Source: Muricea muricata
Taxonomy: Eukaryota; Cnidaria; Anthozoa; Malacalcyonacea; Plexauridae
DNA length: 64,000 nucleotides
Reading direction: 5' to 3'
Assembly: GCA_963855995.1 (NCBI GenBank)
Contig: OY979717.1
Coordinates: 741,179-805,178, forward strand
In this document: piece after piece, positions 26,301-58,400 of the stretch
Layout: each line of letters starts with the position of its first letter
Numbering within the stretch: the stretch's first letter is position 1
The notes under the pieces: model-generated
Told to the model about the DNA's origin: nothing
What the model saw: only the letters and a program-made list of their open reading frames with translations
The model's database searches: none
Program-made: the position numbers and the translations under genes

Positions 26301-26485
26301 TATGTATGGTCACTTTACTATCATCTCCATGGCCAGAAGCTTAGCCAATATTTCTTTTCCGTATAGATTTTAAAGTTTCCAGATTATCAAACGTTGGACG
26401 GATAATATCATTGCTTCTATTATTCAAAGTTTTCCATATCAAACGCCTGTTTCAAGGTCTTGTATATAAAAATTGAAGGCTCAAC

Positions 26486-45376
<18,891 letters not shown>

Positions 45377-45599
45377 CCACATCTTTGTCGAAATTACTTT
45401 TTCAAACAAAGCATACGTATGATAGATATTTCAGTATATTGTAATTGATCTTCTATAAATGTACAAGGCATATAGTCTTAAAACTATACAAGCTGTAAAT
45501 AGACAAGCAAGGTTGGAAAGATTGACCTTCTGGCGAAGGCGACGCTTCTTTTCAGGCAAGCATTTTTATCCCACGCAGCAATTTAAGTCATTTTTAATT

Positions 45600-45705
45600 A
45601 ACAATTAGATTACGAGCTCGAGATTTCTATGCAATGATGTTGACGAGGGCGAAGCCCGAATCAACTATCACCTAATAGAAATCGAGAGCGAGTAATCTAA
45701 TTGTT
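45600..45705. repeat. near-perfect 106-bp hairpin downstream of the adaptor stop codon
   Basis: The 31-bp arms AACAATTAGATTACGAGCTC... (45600-45630) and ...GAGCGAGTAATCTAATTGTT (45675-45705) pair almost fully. An inner stem GTTGA...GGGC / GCCC...TCAAC continues almost to the tip. It starts 224 nt after the TGA, so it may lie in the 3' UTR. A small foldback MITE is the alternative. Confidence 0.75.
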
Positions 45706-46293
45706 TCAGTTGAATCAGAGATCAAGCATGACATTTTCAACAAGAAATTGATTCTTAAGTATTTTTTCTTTTTAAAAAATCTCAACGAAGATTTTTCTTT
45801 CGCTATGCTAGCTGTCTATCAAGGAATAGATAGCGAGTAGAATAGCTAATCAAATTGCAGCATTTGCAATGGTATACTAGTATGATTCTGCTAATACATT
45901 TTAGAAGACAATCTTATAATATGTTAAACTGATGCTGAAAAACTCATTTTATGACATCAAGAACTGACCCAAAGACCGCGGGCTCTTATTAGTATGAGTA
46001 TGAGTTGCCATCACAACCAAAGTGGGGGCAAGATGGGCAAACTTGATATTAAGTGACTGACATGCCGTCTTAAGTTTCATCTTGCCCTCACTTTCCCACT
46101 TTTTATGGACTTGGAATTTCGCTAACATACATTTAGAATTCTTGTTGAGCATGACAAACAAGCATTTACGCAAACCTATAAACAGTATAGATTTTTATGC
46201 TATTTTTTTTAAATACGTGAACGTTGTAGTTATTTTTATGTATTTTATAAACGTCGGTTATAATGCAATTCTGACTAAAGTCAATGTTTTTAA
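45706..46293. other. intergenic, no gene recognised
   Basis: No exon, RNA gene or clear polyadenylation signal for the adaptor was identified here. Confidence 0.4.
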
Positions 46294-46313
46294 TAATAAT
46301 AATAATAATAATG

Positions 46314-46382
<69 letters not shown>
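46294..46382. repeat. (AAT)n microsatellite
   Basis: About 29 AAT units with one GAT. On the minus strand it directly follows the 3' end of the LINE fragment at 46420-46768. Confidence 0.93.
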
Positions 46383-46384
<2 letters not shown>

Positions 46385-46419
46385 TAATACAGTATATAAA
46401 GTATTTACTATCGTACTTA

Positions 46420-46768
46420 CTTGAAGTTCAAAGAGGTATCTGTTAATAAATACCCTTTTAAATCTCTCAGTATTAATCTTAGGGAGTATATAATTATGCT
46501 TGCACTCAGACGCGTAGTTGTCTGGGGTGGCATTAACTCATTCAATGGATTACTAAGTGTTACTTAGAATTATGTGCCATAATTTCCCATCTCTTTCCCT
46601 AATAACATCGATCATATTAATGTAGCAACTTGTATAGCCAAACCTGTGTGCACGACGAAGAAAGCTGTCTACTTGATCCAAATACTTATTTCTATAAGCA
46701 CATCCCCATAGCTCAATACTAAAATAGAATATTGGCATAATTAACATTAAATAATGCGTGAAGGCCAT
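46420..46768 (-). mobile_element. LINE 3' fragment, C-terminal end of reverse transcriptase
   Basis: On the minus strand IELWGCAYRNKYLDQVDSFL leads into FLRRAHRFGYTS. After frame changes LMPPQTTTRLSAS and NYILPKINTERFKRVF follow, the conserved ending of jockey/CR1-type LINE proteins. It is truncated and frameshifted. Confidence 0.75.
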
Positions 46769-48330
46769 CTATAGTATAACCATAGAATTTACACAATCTT
46801 AAGATATGTAGTTGTTTCGTTTTTAAATGTAGTGGCTGAAAACTAGTTGGTTTGGGGTTCGCATTCTACTTTATTGTTTTTAAGAAATATGAGGAAAAAG
46901 AAATATAAGAGATATGGAATAATTGAGGAATATTAAGTAATAGATAAAATACGAGCGGCAGATCTGTATGAGGATTTACAATGGTGAGCGCGTAGCGCTA
47001 TATGAATATTAATCAAGAACATTTTTTAACAAAGTTAATAAATGCATGCTAATTAGGATACAGCTGTATCAAAGGTTAAGAATACTAATGAGGACGTAGC
47101 TTTATCAGATTGTTGACCTGTATTATGGTTTAAAAAAATATCATGTGACATAAATATGGTTCATTTATTGGGTAATTAGCTTATTAATCATTCATAATTT
47201 TACAAGGATATATATATAGGTAATAGTCAGTATTGCATTGCGAGTGGAGCAGGATTACCTCGTTTAGCACGGCCATCAGTGCTGTTTAATTTAAGATTTC
47301 AGATATTTTTGTTGAAACACATAATACAATGAATAAAAAAATGAAAAAATGTTGTACTACTAATCACAAGCGCTATTTCTGACGCTTCGCTTGTGCACAA
47401 TTCTCCTATACAAAATCTTACAATGACTTCAGTACCTGATACCTTTACTAATAGAAAAAGACTTGAATTGGTATGTTTGCTGTCCAACTGTTTTTATCAT
47501 AACCATGGTCACATGGTGCCTGTACAACAATGACCCTTCTGGAAGCCTATACCCACTGAGAACATATTAAATTTTACGCAAATGTTCAAAAGTACGTGAA
47601 AATTCGTTTGGTATTTTCAACAAAATTTAAGGAAAAAAGCAGGACAGGAAAATTCCCTAAAAATGCCCGGTTGTTTCGCGAAGTTGCTATTAGAGCTACC
47701 AAGGTAGGTAAAGTTGCCAGTGTAGGTAGTACAATTAATAGTACCAATACCTATAGGATTTTTCACTACCTCAATGAAGTCGGTAAGTAAAAATCGTTGT
47801 ATCGAGCGATGCCCTTCGTTGGGAGGTTAGCACCGTACATTTGGTGAAGGCAACTCTGTAGCGCCGTTACTGTAAAGGGCCTGGGTCGGACCGCTTTCCA
47901 AGACCAATTGCGTCAACAAGAAGAGTTTGCAGATTTACAGTTTGTCGCTCTCTTTTTTCATTGTTAAATAAAAAATAACTGCAGGAAAACAAAACAAAAC
48001 AAGAAGATCGTGCAGGTATGTTTTATAACAAACTGAGTTTTTTGAATTTATAGTTTGTCTAAAATTTCGGGGGTTCAAACTGTAAAACATTTCATCAAAA
48101 ATACGTTGGTCTGGCACTTTTATTACATCACTTATTTTAATTGTAAATATTTGTGAATTTTTCCTAAACATAAAGTTTTTCATGTACTTAACTAGCAACA
48201 AACAAAGTTTTTTTGTCATTTTTAGGAAAAACAATCGATTTGAAAACAAAGTTACATTAATTTTTTGTATAAACTGTAGTTGTACTATGGTGACTTATTT
48301 TGTCTGATTTTATGTTCCTTTTTGTTGTAG
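46769..48330. other. region upstream of the unrecognised gene, possible 5' UTR exon
   Basis: A strong donor GTAAGT lies at 47784, after TCAATGAAGTCG, and an acceptor TTTTGTTGTAG ends at 48330 before the ATG exon. A non-coding first exon ending near 47783 is plausible. The 64-codon frame at 47596-47790 has no recognised similarity. Confidence 0.35.
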
Positions 48331-48380
48331 ATGTTATTTGCCAGATTGAAATCAAACAGATATTCCCGGACTGATGAGTA

Positions 48381-51300
48381 ATGATTCAGACGCCAGTACG
48401 GTATAATGTTCAACAGCAGTCGATTACAGAAGGTGTGTCGGTGAATCTTAAAGATGACTTTAATACGAGCAAAGGTCAGATGAAAGTTAGTGTTCAAATT
48501 TTATCCAGAGAAAATGGCAAACAAGCAAACATTTCTTCTGAGCTCAATGTCGCTGCTGAAAAAGGTAATTTTAATAGTTTAAGTTAAATCTTCCTTATAC
48601 TAATGAGATTTTTCCATATTTTTTTCTTTACTAATTAATGGAAGATGATTTGCTGCATTTGAATATATGATCTCAGTTCTAAGTGGCCTTGGTGTAAAGC
48701 AGTTCTAGGGACCATGCAAAATTTACTGAAAGGCAGGACTGGTGGAAAAGCAAAGTTTTCATGGAAAAAACCTCCCTGTCCTTAGTTGAATTAAAAGAGA
48801 AAAATTTATCTCTGCAGTAGCTAAAAATGTCAATGCCCTGGGCTGCTGCTGTGTAATAACTCCTTATAATTTATACCATACAAACAACAAAATACCAATG
48901 ATATGCTGGAGACTTGTTTCAGTAAACCCACTACACATTTGTATGGGTCAGAGTTTAAGAAGGTAGAATAGTTGAGTATGAACCATAATCATCATGCTCA
49001 ATTAAAGCTAGTACAAAAGCAAACTAGCTGATAAAACTCATTATTATTTATTGAAAATATTTTAGGAGTTTTGACTGGTTAAGACCTACAGGTGAAATTG
49101 TCATATCCGCTTGGTAGTTGCCCAAATTTGGGGTTGAAAATAAATATACTAGATTATGAGTCATTTCATCGTATATTGAAAACAAATATACGACATTATG
49201 ACTCATTTCATTGTATATTGAAACAAGATATGACGTCACGCTATAATTTATGCAGCTTTTGACTGACCTTGTAATGATGTAATCTGACAATTGTTTCAAA
49301 AATATTTTTTTCGTAGTCTGATTGGCTTATTAAATTTTCCAAACAATTTCATGCTGTTCCATTATCAGCAGCTTGTGTCTTCTTACTTATAAAGCAAGCG
49401 TTTAAACTGAGTTCAAAATCTTTTCAAAAAATAATAAAGCAATTATTGAATTCTGTTCTCCCAGGATATGAGGAATCATTAAGGCCTCGGTTTGTGTTAT
49501 AGTGACACTGTGAGATAACACAAACCTCTGCCTTAATAATTCCTCATATCCTGCTCGACCTCATTCAGTAATTGTTTAATATACCCAATAAGCTATCTAA
49601 AGTCAATGCATGCTATACATGCCCCAGGACAACAAAATCAGTTAGTTTATCTGTAGACAGAAAAACAAATAGTTTATCTGTAGACAGAAAAAATGTGGAA
49701 AACCTGCTCACCAGGTTCAAAACAGGCTGAGATGTGTTAAACTATGTTTATTAAAGAAATATTTCAATATCAGAAAATGTAGTTGCTTTGCCTTTAGTTA
49801 TTATACAAAAAAGTAAAGCCCAGCCTTTAAGGCAACTAAAGTACTTGTCCTCCTGTGTTTTCCATTGGCCCTGCCTTTTGGTAAAATTTGCATTGTCCCC
49901 GATATCATCCATGATAAAGTGTGACCTCGACTTATCAGGATAATGAAAAATCTTAAAATGATTTTTGTATTTTATAAGAAAAAATTCAAGATTTCTCAAC
50001 CATGATTTGTGTCCTATAATTAGTGCACTCTTGAGATCTGATTTGTGCCCGACACGACCCCCTACACTAAATTTGTAGTTTGTATGGGTGTTCTGCCAGG
50101 TCAGGCAAGGACCTGAGACCTAGAGGCATGCCAAGTGACACCCTCTACTTTGGCCAAGCAATTCTGTAAAACAGGGTTTTTGTTCAACATGGCAAGACTT
50201 GTTGTCAAATTAAATGATTGGAAATCCTAAATTTATTTAATTTAACAGACTTGATATCAGTGGCAGATCTAGCGTAAGTCAAAATGAATTACCACAGCTC
50301 ATTCTAGGATATATTTACATTTTAAAATACCTTCAAAGCAACTTCATTGGTTAGATTTTATTCTTTTGAAATTCATAACCTATAACATATAAAGTTATTT
50401 TGAATTTAAAATTGTGCTGCTATAATTTATTTTGACTTACCCTGGATCCGCCACTGCTTGATATGGTCTGTCAATAAAAAATTGTAGAGGAACACACTCC
50501 CTTATGGTGTTGGTATGCTCCTCCTGAGACCTAAGCTTCTATTTTATTTAGTGCACTTTGTTTTTCAATTAACTTCAAACATCTGAGGGAAGGGGAGTGA
50601 GAAAGAAAAAATAGATATTGTGTGAAAAAATGCATAGCCTGAAATGATTTTAAAATTTGTCCAGAACACATTTACAATTGAAATTAAAGTTGATCAGAAA
50701 ATTCCAAACTTGATTGAATTTTTTGCTTTTGTTTTATCACCATGTTGGTTAAAGGTAGGTTACAGTCGCTAATGTAAACAAACGCTTTGTTTACATTTTG
50801 AGCTGCTATATTTGTAAAATTTGATTAAACTAACTGAATATCTGACACTTTTTGGGTTTGCTATGCTCCTAATGGAATATAAACGAGGGTTTCAATTCAA
50901 AAAAGTTTTTAAAAACGCAAAATTTTGGACAATGTGGTCCACATTTGTTATGAGCAGATTGGATGCGCAGAAGCGACTGTAACCTATCTTTAAATCTAAT
51001 GAAAAATAATTTTACTCCCAAATTTTGAATTAACTTGCCTGGTGACTATGAAACAATTTAGAATTGAACACTTCTAAGTAATAAAAAATTGTGCAGACAA
51101 AATTTTTGATCAATTTGACATGATTTCAAAAAAACTGGATTTTGGTTTTGAAAACAGCCGACTGCCTGTTGTTTTTTCAAGCTCCAATTAAAATGTAAGT
51201 GTTTTTAGATCACATTGATAGTAAAGCTGAAGAAAGCTCTTTATAGAAAGCTCCAAAACTGTGTGCAATATGACTATGACTGCTCCAAAGGGCATTAGAA

Positions 51301-54300
51301 AAGTCCACATAAGTTTCTGTATTTAAGTAGTAGTTTCAACTAAACAATATCATAATTGTGAAAACTAACAAATAGTTAAAAAACATGTTTCAACAGTATT
51401 TCAGTACCATTACATACTTAGCATTGTCAACATGAAAAGTTTGGCAGGTGAAAAACCCTAGACTTGTGGGTGAATTGATTGAAAAGTATTGTTAATTAAA
51501 TTTAGAGAATTAATGTGTCAGACTGAGTAAATTGAACCTGTATGATTTTTATAATAATTTTTTTTCGCGCATCACGCGAAAAGCGTGCACACGCACGCTT
51601 TGGCGCTCTGTAAAATTGTTCTTATTTTCACATTAATACGGAAAATTTAAACATGTTTTCATCGTAAATTGGTGGATAAGGAAATCGTCTTGGATATTCC
51701 AAGGTTTGGGAAGTATTTTGGTATTTTATAAGCAGGAAAATTTATCAAGTATCGTGGTTTTATATACTCAATCAAGACTGTTGCAATTTCAAGTTTTGCC
51801 AATCGCGCCAGCAAACGGACACACGCACACACGTCAGTGCTCACGCGATAACGGTTATCAATTAGAAAATTTCCCAGGCATTCTCACACTAATTAGAACT
51901 AAGCGAAACAATGAATGGCAATGAAAGGAAGTATTTGAAATTTGATACCTATAAATATCAAAGATACGCGGAGTTTCTATCTTGGAAAAGGGACAGAGTT
52001 ATATCCTTTATCTTGTTGGTCACAATTATTTCGCACTGTTCAAAATGGAAATCAGATTATGTTCCTTCCGAGACAACTTTACACGCCGTTAATTCAGAAC
52101 TTTTACATTTTCCTGCAAATCTGTACTGTTTTTGGACCGCAACTCGGGATTTAACGCCAAGAAAGTATAATTATCCTGCTAATTACCGTTACGGAATCAA
52201 CCTGCAAGTCCACTGCAAACTATCTCATGTTGTTTTGTTAATTCTTTTGGCTGGTGATGTGGCGACAAATCCTAGTCCGTGTTTTTCTCCTCCCTACAAA
52301 GCAACATTTTCTACTACTCCTAAACCTCGTGATGGATCTAACCCTCGCACCATTGAATGTCTATACTTAAATGCTAGAAGTTTGAACAACAAAACTAATG
52401 AACTTCAAACACTTGTGACTGATGTTGACTTGGTTGCTATAACCGAAACTTGGCTCAAACCTGAGATTGGAAACTGTGAGGTCTTGCCAGGAAATGACTT
52501 TACACTCCATCGTAAGGACAGAGTGGATAGAATAGGAGGCGGAACTTTATTAGCGGCGCGGTACAGTTTATTTTGTTTTAGAAGAGAAGACCTTGAAAGT
52601 AATGCGGAAATGTTAGTTTGTGAGATTCGTCCGGAGAGTTAAAAGAAATTCCTGGTTGTTGTATTCTACAGACCACCTGACACAGATTTAAACTACTTCA
52701 AAGAGTTTATTTCTGCGAACAAATGGTAGTTCATTTACATCAGATAGACTTGGTATGGCTAATGCCCTTAACAAGTTTTTCCACTCTGTGTTCAATCCCC
52801 GAGAAGAAAAATCTACGATGACTTGTGTAACATCTACACCCCCAAATGATATCATTATTATTATTATTATTACAATTATTTTAAAACGGTAGCTCTTCAG
52901 CCAAAGTCTGATTTTCAAGAGGCCGTTTCAATTTACTAAAATATTAAATCTAGAAATATAATATAAAAAATATAGAAAAATATACACAGACAGCACAATT
53001 ATGCAAGTTTTTAAATCTTGCAATAGAGAGAGACTCATATTCTTTCAGACATCAAGTTGACAGAATATGAAGTCATCGAGGTGCTTCGCCAGTTAGACCC
53101 TAATAAAGCTTGTGAACCAGATTGCATACCAAGTCGACTGTTGCTTGAACTTGCAGACGTGATTGCCCCGTCATTGTCCGATTTATTCAACATGTCTCTT
53201 TCGCTTGGCGTTGTACCAGCACAATGGAAACGCGTTAATATCACTCCTGTCTTTAAAAAGGATGATCCAACACTTTGTCTTAACTATCGACCGATTTCTC
53301 TCCTTTGCGTGCTGTCCAAAGTTCTGGAACGTTGTGTTGAATACCCATTCCTATCAACATCTGGAGCCACTTATCTATAACTTACAACACGGTTTTATGA
53401 GGGGCAAGTCAACCACAACACAACTATTGGAGGTATATAATAACGTACTGGAATCCGTCGCAAGTGGTAAAGAAGTCGATGCCATCTTTCTCGATCTGTC
53501 GAAAGCGTTCGATTGCCTGTTATGGTCAGGTTTTGCAGGAGATCAGCTAGGATAATATGATAATATGGCAGTTAATGATAGGTTACTTTCACCGTTTGGA
53601 ATTCATCATTTATGATATCATTAAATTTGATTCATGATCAAGTCGGTTTTCTTTAATGTACCGGAAGTTTTCTGTACCCATAGAGCTCTGAGTAAAAAAG
53701 ATAGGAAAATAATCAATCACCAAAATATGTTGAAAACCTCCTCGGTTAATGGACAATTTACATGTTAGACTAACTTTCAGTCTAGCCAAGACAAACAAAA
53801 TCTTTTACCACAGTTAAAAAGAGCATCCTAAAATTAGTAGAATTGCCAAGTTTGGTGGCGAAATGTTGTAAAGCATGGAAATTATGGCGTCGCAAAGTTT
53901 GCAAATTTGTATACATTTGTATTACGCGAGGAAAAAGTTACCACATTTCAGCTAAAATTGTATCAAAAGTGGTAACTTTTTCCTCGCGTGATACAAATGT
54001 ATACAAATTTGCAAACTTTGCGAGGCCATAATTTCCATGCTTTACAACATTTCGCCACCAAACTTGGCAATTCTACTAATTTTAGGATGCTCTTTTTAAC
54101 TATAGTAAAAGGTTTTGTTCGTCTTGCCTAGATTGAAAGTTAGTCTAACATGCAAATCGTCTATTAAGTCAGTTAAATTCTTCAAGCGTTCAAAATTGGC
54201 GTATGTGTCAGACAATCTTCATAATATATTTTTAATAAATATATTTAGTTGTCCTTTTTGTTGTCTCTCTCATAACCCCTTGATTTTTATCATAGATTCT

Positions 54301-55045
54301 ACGGGTACTTCAGGTTCAAAGGTAGGAGAGTTGCTTGGTCGATACATATTTCTTGTCGATGAAAAGAATGAAGGAAATATTTCGGGAGAAAAAATCGAGC
54401 AAAAAGAAGACAAGAAATCCAGACATGTCGAGGGTCCTATGTTTCAGACAAAATGTGATAATGAAGGTGAGTGTATGGATTATGGGGAAGTTATAGAACT
54501 CAGTAATGCTTATTTTAGAACTGGATATTTCCTGCAAGAGATCGTTCAACGTCTATCCTTAAATAAAAAGACGACAAGCACGACGTTGGATTCGTGTCAG
54601 CTCACGTTCGCCAACTAAGGAAATGAATATATCTCGACTGCATGTATGAGTGAAAATAAAACACGCAGGGAAGCCGGAGATCATGTTCAAACTCTGGATC
54701 ATCGGTGGAAACTCTACAGTTTGCAGTGACTTCATCGAAGAATTTAAATATCACGGAAGATTGATAATAATGAGTCACGAAAACACTACTTAGAAAACGA
54801 ATTCATGTTGAAGAAAAACCTTCACTGAAAACTGCATGTTGTGGAAGTGTTTTAGTAACGAAAATAGTTAATATTTTGTTTGTGTTTAGAAGGTTCGTCA
54901 GATGAGGAATCTGAGTCATCCATTGATGTAGTAGAAGGACACGAAGTTGTATTAAAAACGTCCAGTCAGAAAACAACCTCAGATGATCCGGATTATTTAC
55001 AATTACTCGAAGCACATCAGCAAAGATTGGAGGATGCTGCAAGTG
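48381..55045 (+). CDS. unrecognised protein, three phase-matched exons (3' end unresolved)
   Basis: Exons 48381-48564, 54296-54466 and 54890-55045 share phase-1 junctions (184, 171 and 156 nt) and good donors (GTAATT, GTGAGT, GTATGT). The ATG is preceded in frame by TGATGA, which fixes the start. The product begins MIQTPVRYNVQQQSITEGVS. It continues with GSKVGELLGRYIFLVDEKNE and a lysine-rich stretch, then has an acidic-serine patch SSDEESESS and a helical LQLLEAHQQRLEDAAS end. I do not recognise a family. Two continuations fit phase 1: an exon at 56137-56174 ending LSKEIVLLGAR then TGA, or an in-frame splice into the RFX exon at 60376. Intron 1 (5.7 kb) holds most of the mobile elements here and might hide further exons. 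Confidence 0.55.
49040..49580 (+). repeat. dispersed repeat with terminal foldback (copy 2)
   Basis: Same family and orientation as 25462-25950. This copy carries an internal near-duplicate of about 45 bp (two runs of AAATATAC...TCATTTCAT). Its terminal hairpin spans 49463-49552. Confidence 0.75.
50250..50464. mobile_element. hAT-like MITE with 8-bp target duplication
   Basis: A 199-bp element (50258-50456) starts CAGTGGCAGATCTAGCGTAA and ends TTACCCTGGATCCGCCACTG, with inverted ends of about 37 bp. It is flanked by identical CTTGATAT octamers at 50250-50257 and 50457-50464. CAG-type ends with an 8-bp duplication are diagnostic of the hAT superfamily. It has no ORF. Confidence 0.88.
50749..50993. 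mobile_element. TTAA-flanked MITE (Kolobok- or piggyBac-type target)
   Basis: The element at 50753-50989 has inverted ends AGGTAGGTTACAGTCGCT and AGCGACTGTAACCTATCT. TTAA lies at both sides (50749-50752, 50990-50993). An internal palindrome TGTAAACAAACGCTTTGTTT also occurs near the left end. TTAA duplication with AGG ends fits Kolobok better than piggyBac, which is an inference. Confidence 0.8.
51911..53555 (+). mobile_element. internally deleted CR1/L2-type LINE
   Basis: The ORF 51911-52642 has a variable N-terminus, then LLAGDVATNPSP, then an apurinic-endonuclease start: LYLNARSLNNKTNELQTLV, LVAITETWLKPEI and RKDRVDRIGGGTLLAAR. A premature stop follows, and most of the endonuclease is lost. 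RT pieces resume at 53057-53380 (LDPNKACEPDCIPSRLL, FKKDDPTLCLNYRPISLL). After a frameshift, 53380-53520 reads QHGFMRGKSTTTQLL and DAIFLDLSKAFD, then stops. The sequence after motif A is absent. It lies in intron 1 of the unrecognised gene. Confidence 0.85.
53744..54168. repeat. 425-bp palindrome (foldback element)
   Basis: Two arms of about 195 bp mirror each other around 53957. For example GAGCATCCTAAAATTAGTAG near 53821 pairs with CTACTAATTTTAGGATGCTC near 54073, and GAGGAAAAAGTTACCAC pairs with GTGGTAACTTTTTCCTC. The loop is about 25 bp and there is no ORF. It ends about 130 bp before the exon at 54296. Confidence 0.88.
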
Positions 55046-55417
55046 GTATGTTTGTGTTTATACATTTCTCTTCAGCAGTATAGTAAATGGTAGATCGTTC
55101 TAAAGGCGGCAATATTATCTATCTAATACTGTAAAAGCAATCAAAATTTGCATCCATGCTTATGAAATATCCGCAGTCTCGTACACAAAATGAGGAACAA
55201 TGTCGTTTAGATTTTATTTAATATTCACAAAAAATATTTAGGATTTCTATACATGCATGGAAATAAATGTTTGTAGATATTTTGTTACAATTTTTCAATA
55301 TAATATATGCCAATACCAACAACAAGTCGACAGTTTGTTTAAAGCAAACTGGTATAGTCATATCCCCAGGCTAGGAAGGTTTCGAATTGTTTTGATAGGT
55401 TTGATAACTTTTAATGC

Positions 55418-55449
<32 letters not shown>

Positions 55450-58400
55450 TTACTAACTGGTGCAAATGCACATATTGGAAGCAGCCAAAGTATAGCCATA
55501 TTATTAGTATTCAGATATTTCATTTCCGAAATTGTGTTTAATTGCTAATTAACGAGAGGTAAAAAGAAGGAAAGTTTCACCATTCAAGTGAAGCATAGTC
55601 TTTCTAATTTTTAACGCAATACAGATAACATGTAAAATAAATATCCTCAACGTGACTATTACTTCTAATGATTTGTAAAACTGAGTAGCTATGTGCTAAT
55701 GATGTAGTAACTAGTATCGACCTCCTACAAAGGAAATTCGTTGAAGTATAACGGTAGTCTTAGTGCCGCGTGGGCGATATTAGCACTATGTGCTGCCGAG
55801 ACTGAAAACCTCTTGTAGTTGCGATGGTGAACAGTACACACCGGTGTCTATACTGCTGATAGAAAACACCTCAATACAGTGAAAATATATAATCTTTTTA
55901 ATCGTTTCGAGGGTGTGTACATTGAGCAAAGGTTTGAGGAGCTTTTTACTTCGATTTGACTCGTCATTATGTTACAAAATCTATCAATTTTATCGCGAGT
56001 GTGTCATGATTTTATGGACAGACCACCGTGTAACCGTGTTCAAGGTCAGTACCTAGTTTCGTTTCTATTTAATACATTCATATTATATATATTCTATACA
56101 TCTATTTTATACAAGATTTGTAAAATCACCATGCAGCTCTTTCCAAAGAGATCGTATTGCTCGGAGCACGGTGATAATAAAACAAGACAAGAAGTGATCA
56201 AACATTGCCGCTAACTGAATATCTCTATTTGGACAAGTTCGTCTACTTACTAATGGTTACGGCAAGCACCATTAATTCCGAGGAAAATAAACAGTAACTA
56301 TGGTGTTGTTTGTACAACTAAAGAACGTGATGTATTCATGCTCACAGTTTTCGTGCAGTATCACAGGCTATACAACATGGCGCGATTTCGTGACAATGTT
56401 TTACATACTAACAAGTGATATTATTAATTACCAAATATTCACACGACATACTGTAAATTATCTGTACTGTGTAAAATAGCTCTATTTATCAATAATGTTT
56501 GTATTTCGCTATAAAAACACAACTTTAGCTTGAAGTTGGCGGAGATTTGTTTAAAGAGGCATGTAAGAATTTCTAGTATATGTCTGAAAGCAGACAAACC
56601 CTTTTATCTTAGACATAGGTATGATCAAATATAAGTCCTCGTAAATGTTTAGCCTTGCAGACCAGATTGTGTTTCGGAATGTGTACGTATGAGAAAGCGT
56701 ATCATAAGTAAAACTATCGCAGAATGATGAGTTGAGATTATCAGTTTCTGGCCAGGCAACGCATGCTGAGAACGAAGAATGACGTGCCTTGTTTGCTTCT
56801 TAAGTTGCCATGGTGGAAAAAATCTCGTTGCCCCTGTCTACGGCGTCTAAATGCCACCACTACCATGGGTACACCTCGCACGTATACCACAACCTGGCTT
56901 GTACGTTAAGAGAAATTTATTAACGAACTTTTAAGCGAGTAAAAGTATGAGAAATCTACAGTTGGCGTGGCAGTTATTTGATGTGCGTAAGCAGATTACT
57001 GTTTATGTATGCATGAGAGAAGATAAGACTAAGGCTGGTTAAGATACTAGACAATAATAAAATGTATTAATAAGCATTATTCATTAAAGTCAGAACACTA
57101 GAAATACATTTTCTGTTTATCCTTACTCCACATCATGTTTTAAGATCCTGATTGCGAAAGTCTTCAGATTGTAAATAAGGACACGTAGCATCAAGTGTAT
57201 GGGAGTGATGTAACACTCTCATGCAAAGACAAATATTGAAGATTCGCATTCTAGAACCGTCAGCATTAAGTGAATAATGTTCATTGTGACCATGAAAAAA
57301 ATCCATGCATACATGAAGAGTTGGGAAGAATATAAACTGCCGAATATGCAAGCGCAAGTGCCATGATAAGGATTCTTTTTCGTTATGCAAACGAAGTTAT
57401 GAAGAGGCAATATATTGGCAACAATGGTCAATATACATGAATATTTTTTTCAAATACTAAACATAAACTCAAATTCTGTGTGTTAAAATAGCAACATAAC
57501 TAGTAAAACTATACAAGGGCAAACATTTCATTGTTTTCTACATAGAACAAGTGACTTAAAAGATTATAAATTTTTGTGATAACTATTAGCAAGGAAAAAT
57601 AATCTCTTAAATTGTTTATAAATTATTTAATGAAGACTTTAGAAAAAAGACATTAACAATTTGGTTAATCATAAACTTCGACTGAAGCCAGGAAACAGAA
57701 AAAAGTCAGACAGTACTTTAGTAATATTTCAAGTACGCCATTCTAAGTTGTATCATCAAAACTACGAACTCAATATAAAAGTCAAATAGTACAAAAGTTA
57801 GTACCATTTTAGTGTTCTATAGCATGGAATAGGTCTAAGTAAACCCAAATATCCTATTACTTTAAACCAATGTACAGTGTGATATGTGTTCATGTTTGTT
57901 TTACGATGTTGGTTTGTGGTCTATCATCTGTGGCTTATCATTCATCTATGTTAAAATTGAATATATTAACAGTATCCATAACTGAAGAATAAGCTTTGGG
58001 ACTTCTAAAGACGTTGCATGTCGATTGTATAATCAAGTGCCACATTCTGTGACATAACTCACTTGATGTTCCTTCCTTTTTACGAGTAAACATGCAAATA
58101 TATCACTCAGAATGTTAACTCTGATCATACAGGGAGAAAGCTTATCAGTAAATGGTTATTTTTCAACTGTTTTTATCAACTATTTTCATCCAGTCAAATG
58201 AATTATGTTCTTATTATTATACGAGCGTTCATGTGGGCAAGTTGTCAATGATTCTCAGAAGAATTTCAGCTGTCTTGTTAAAGTTGTTTCGCTTGATGAG
58301 CAGCGAGTACTGATTGCATGCGCGGTAAACTACGACTTAGAATCCCGCACTGGTTCTAATTTATCCACTCTTAGAGTAATGCATGCTCTGCCTCAACACA

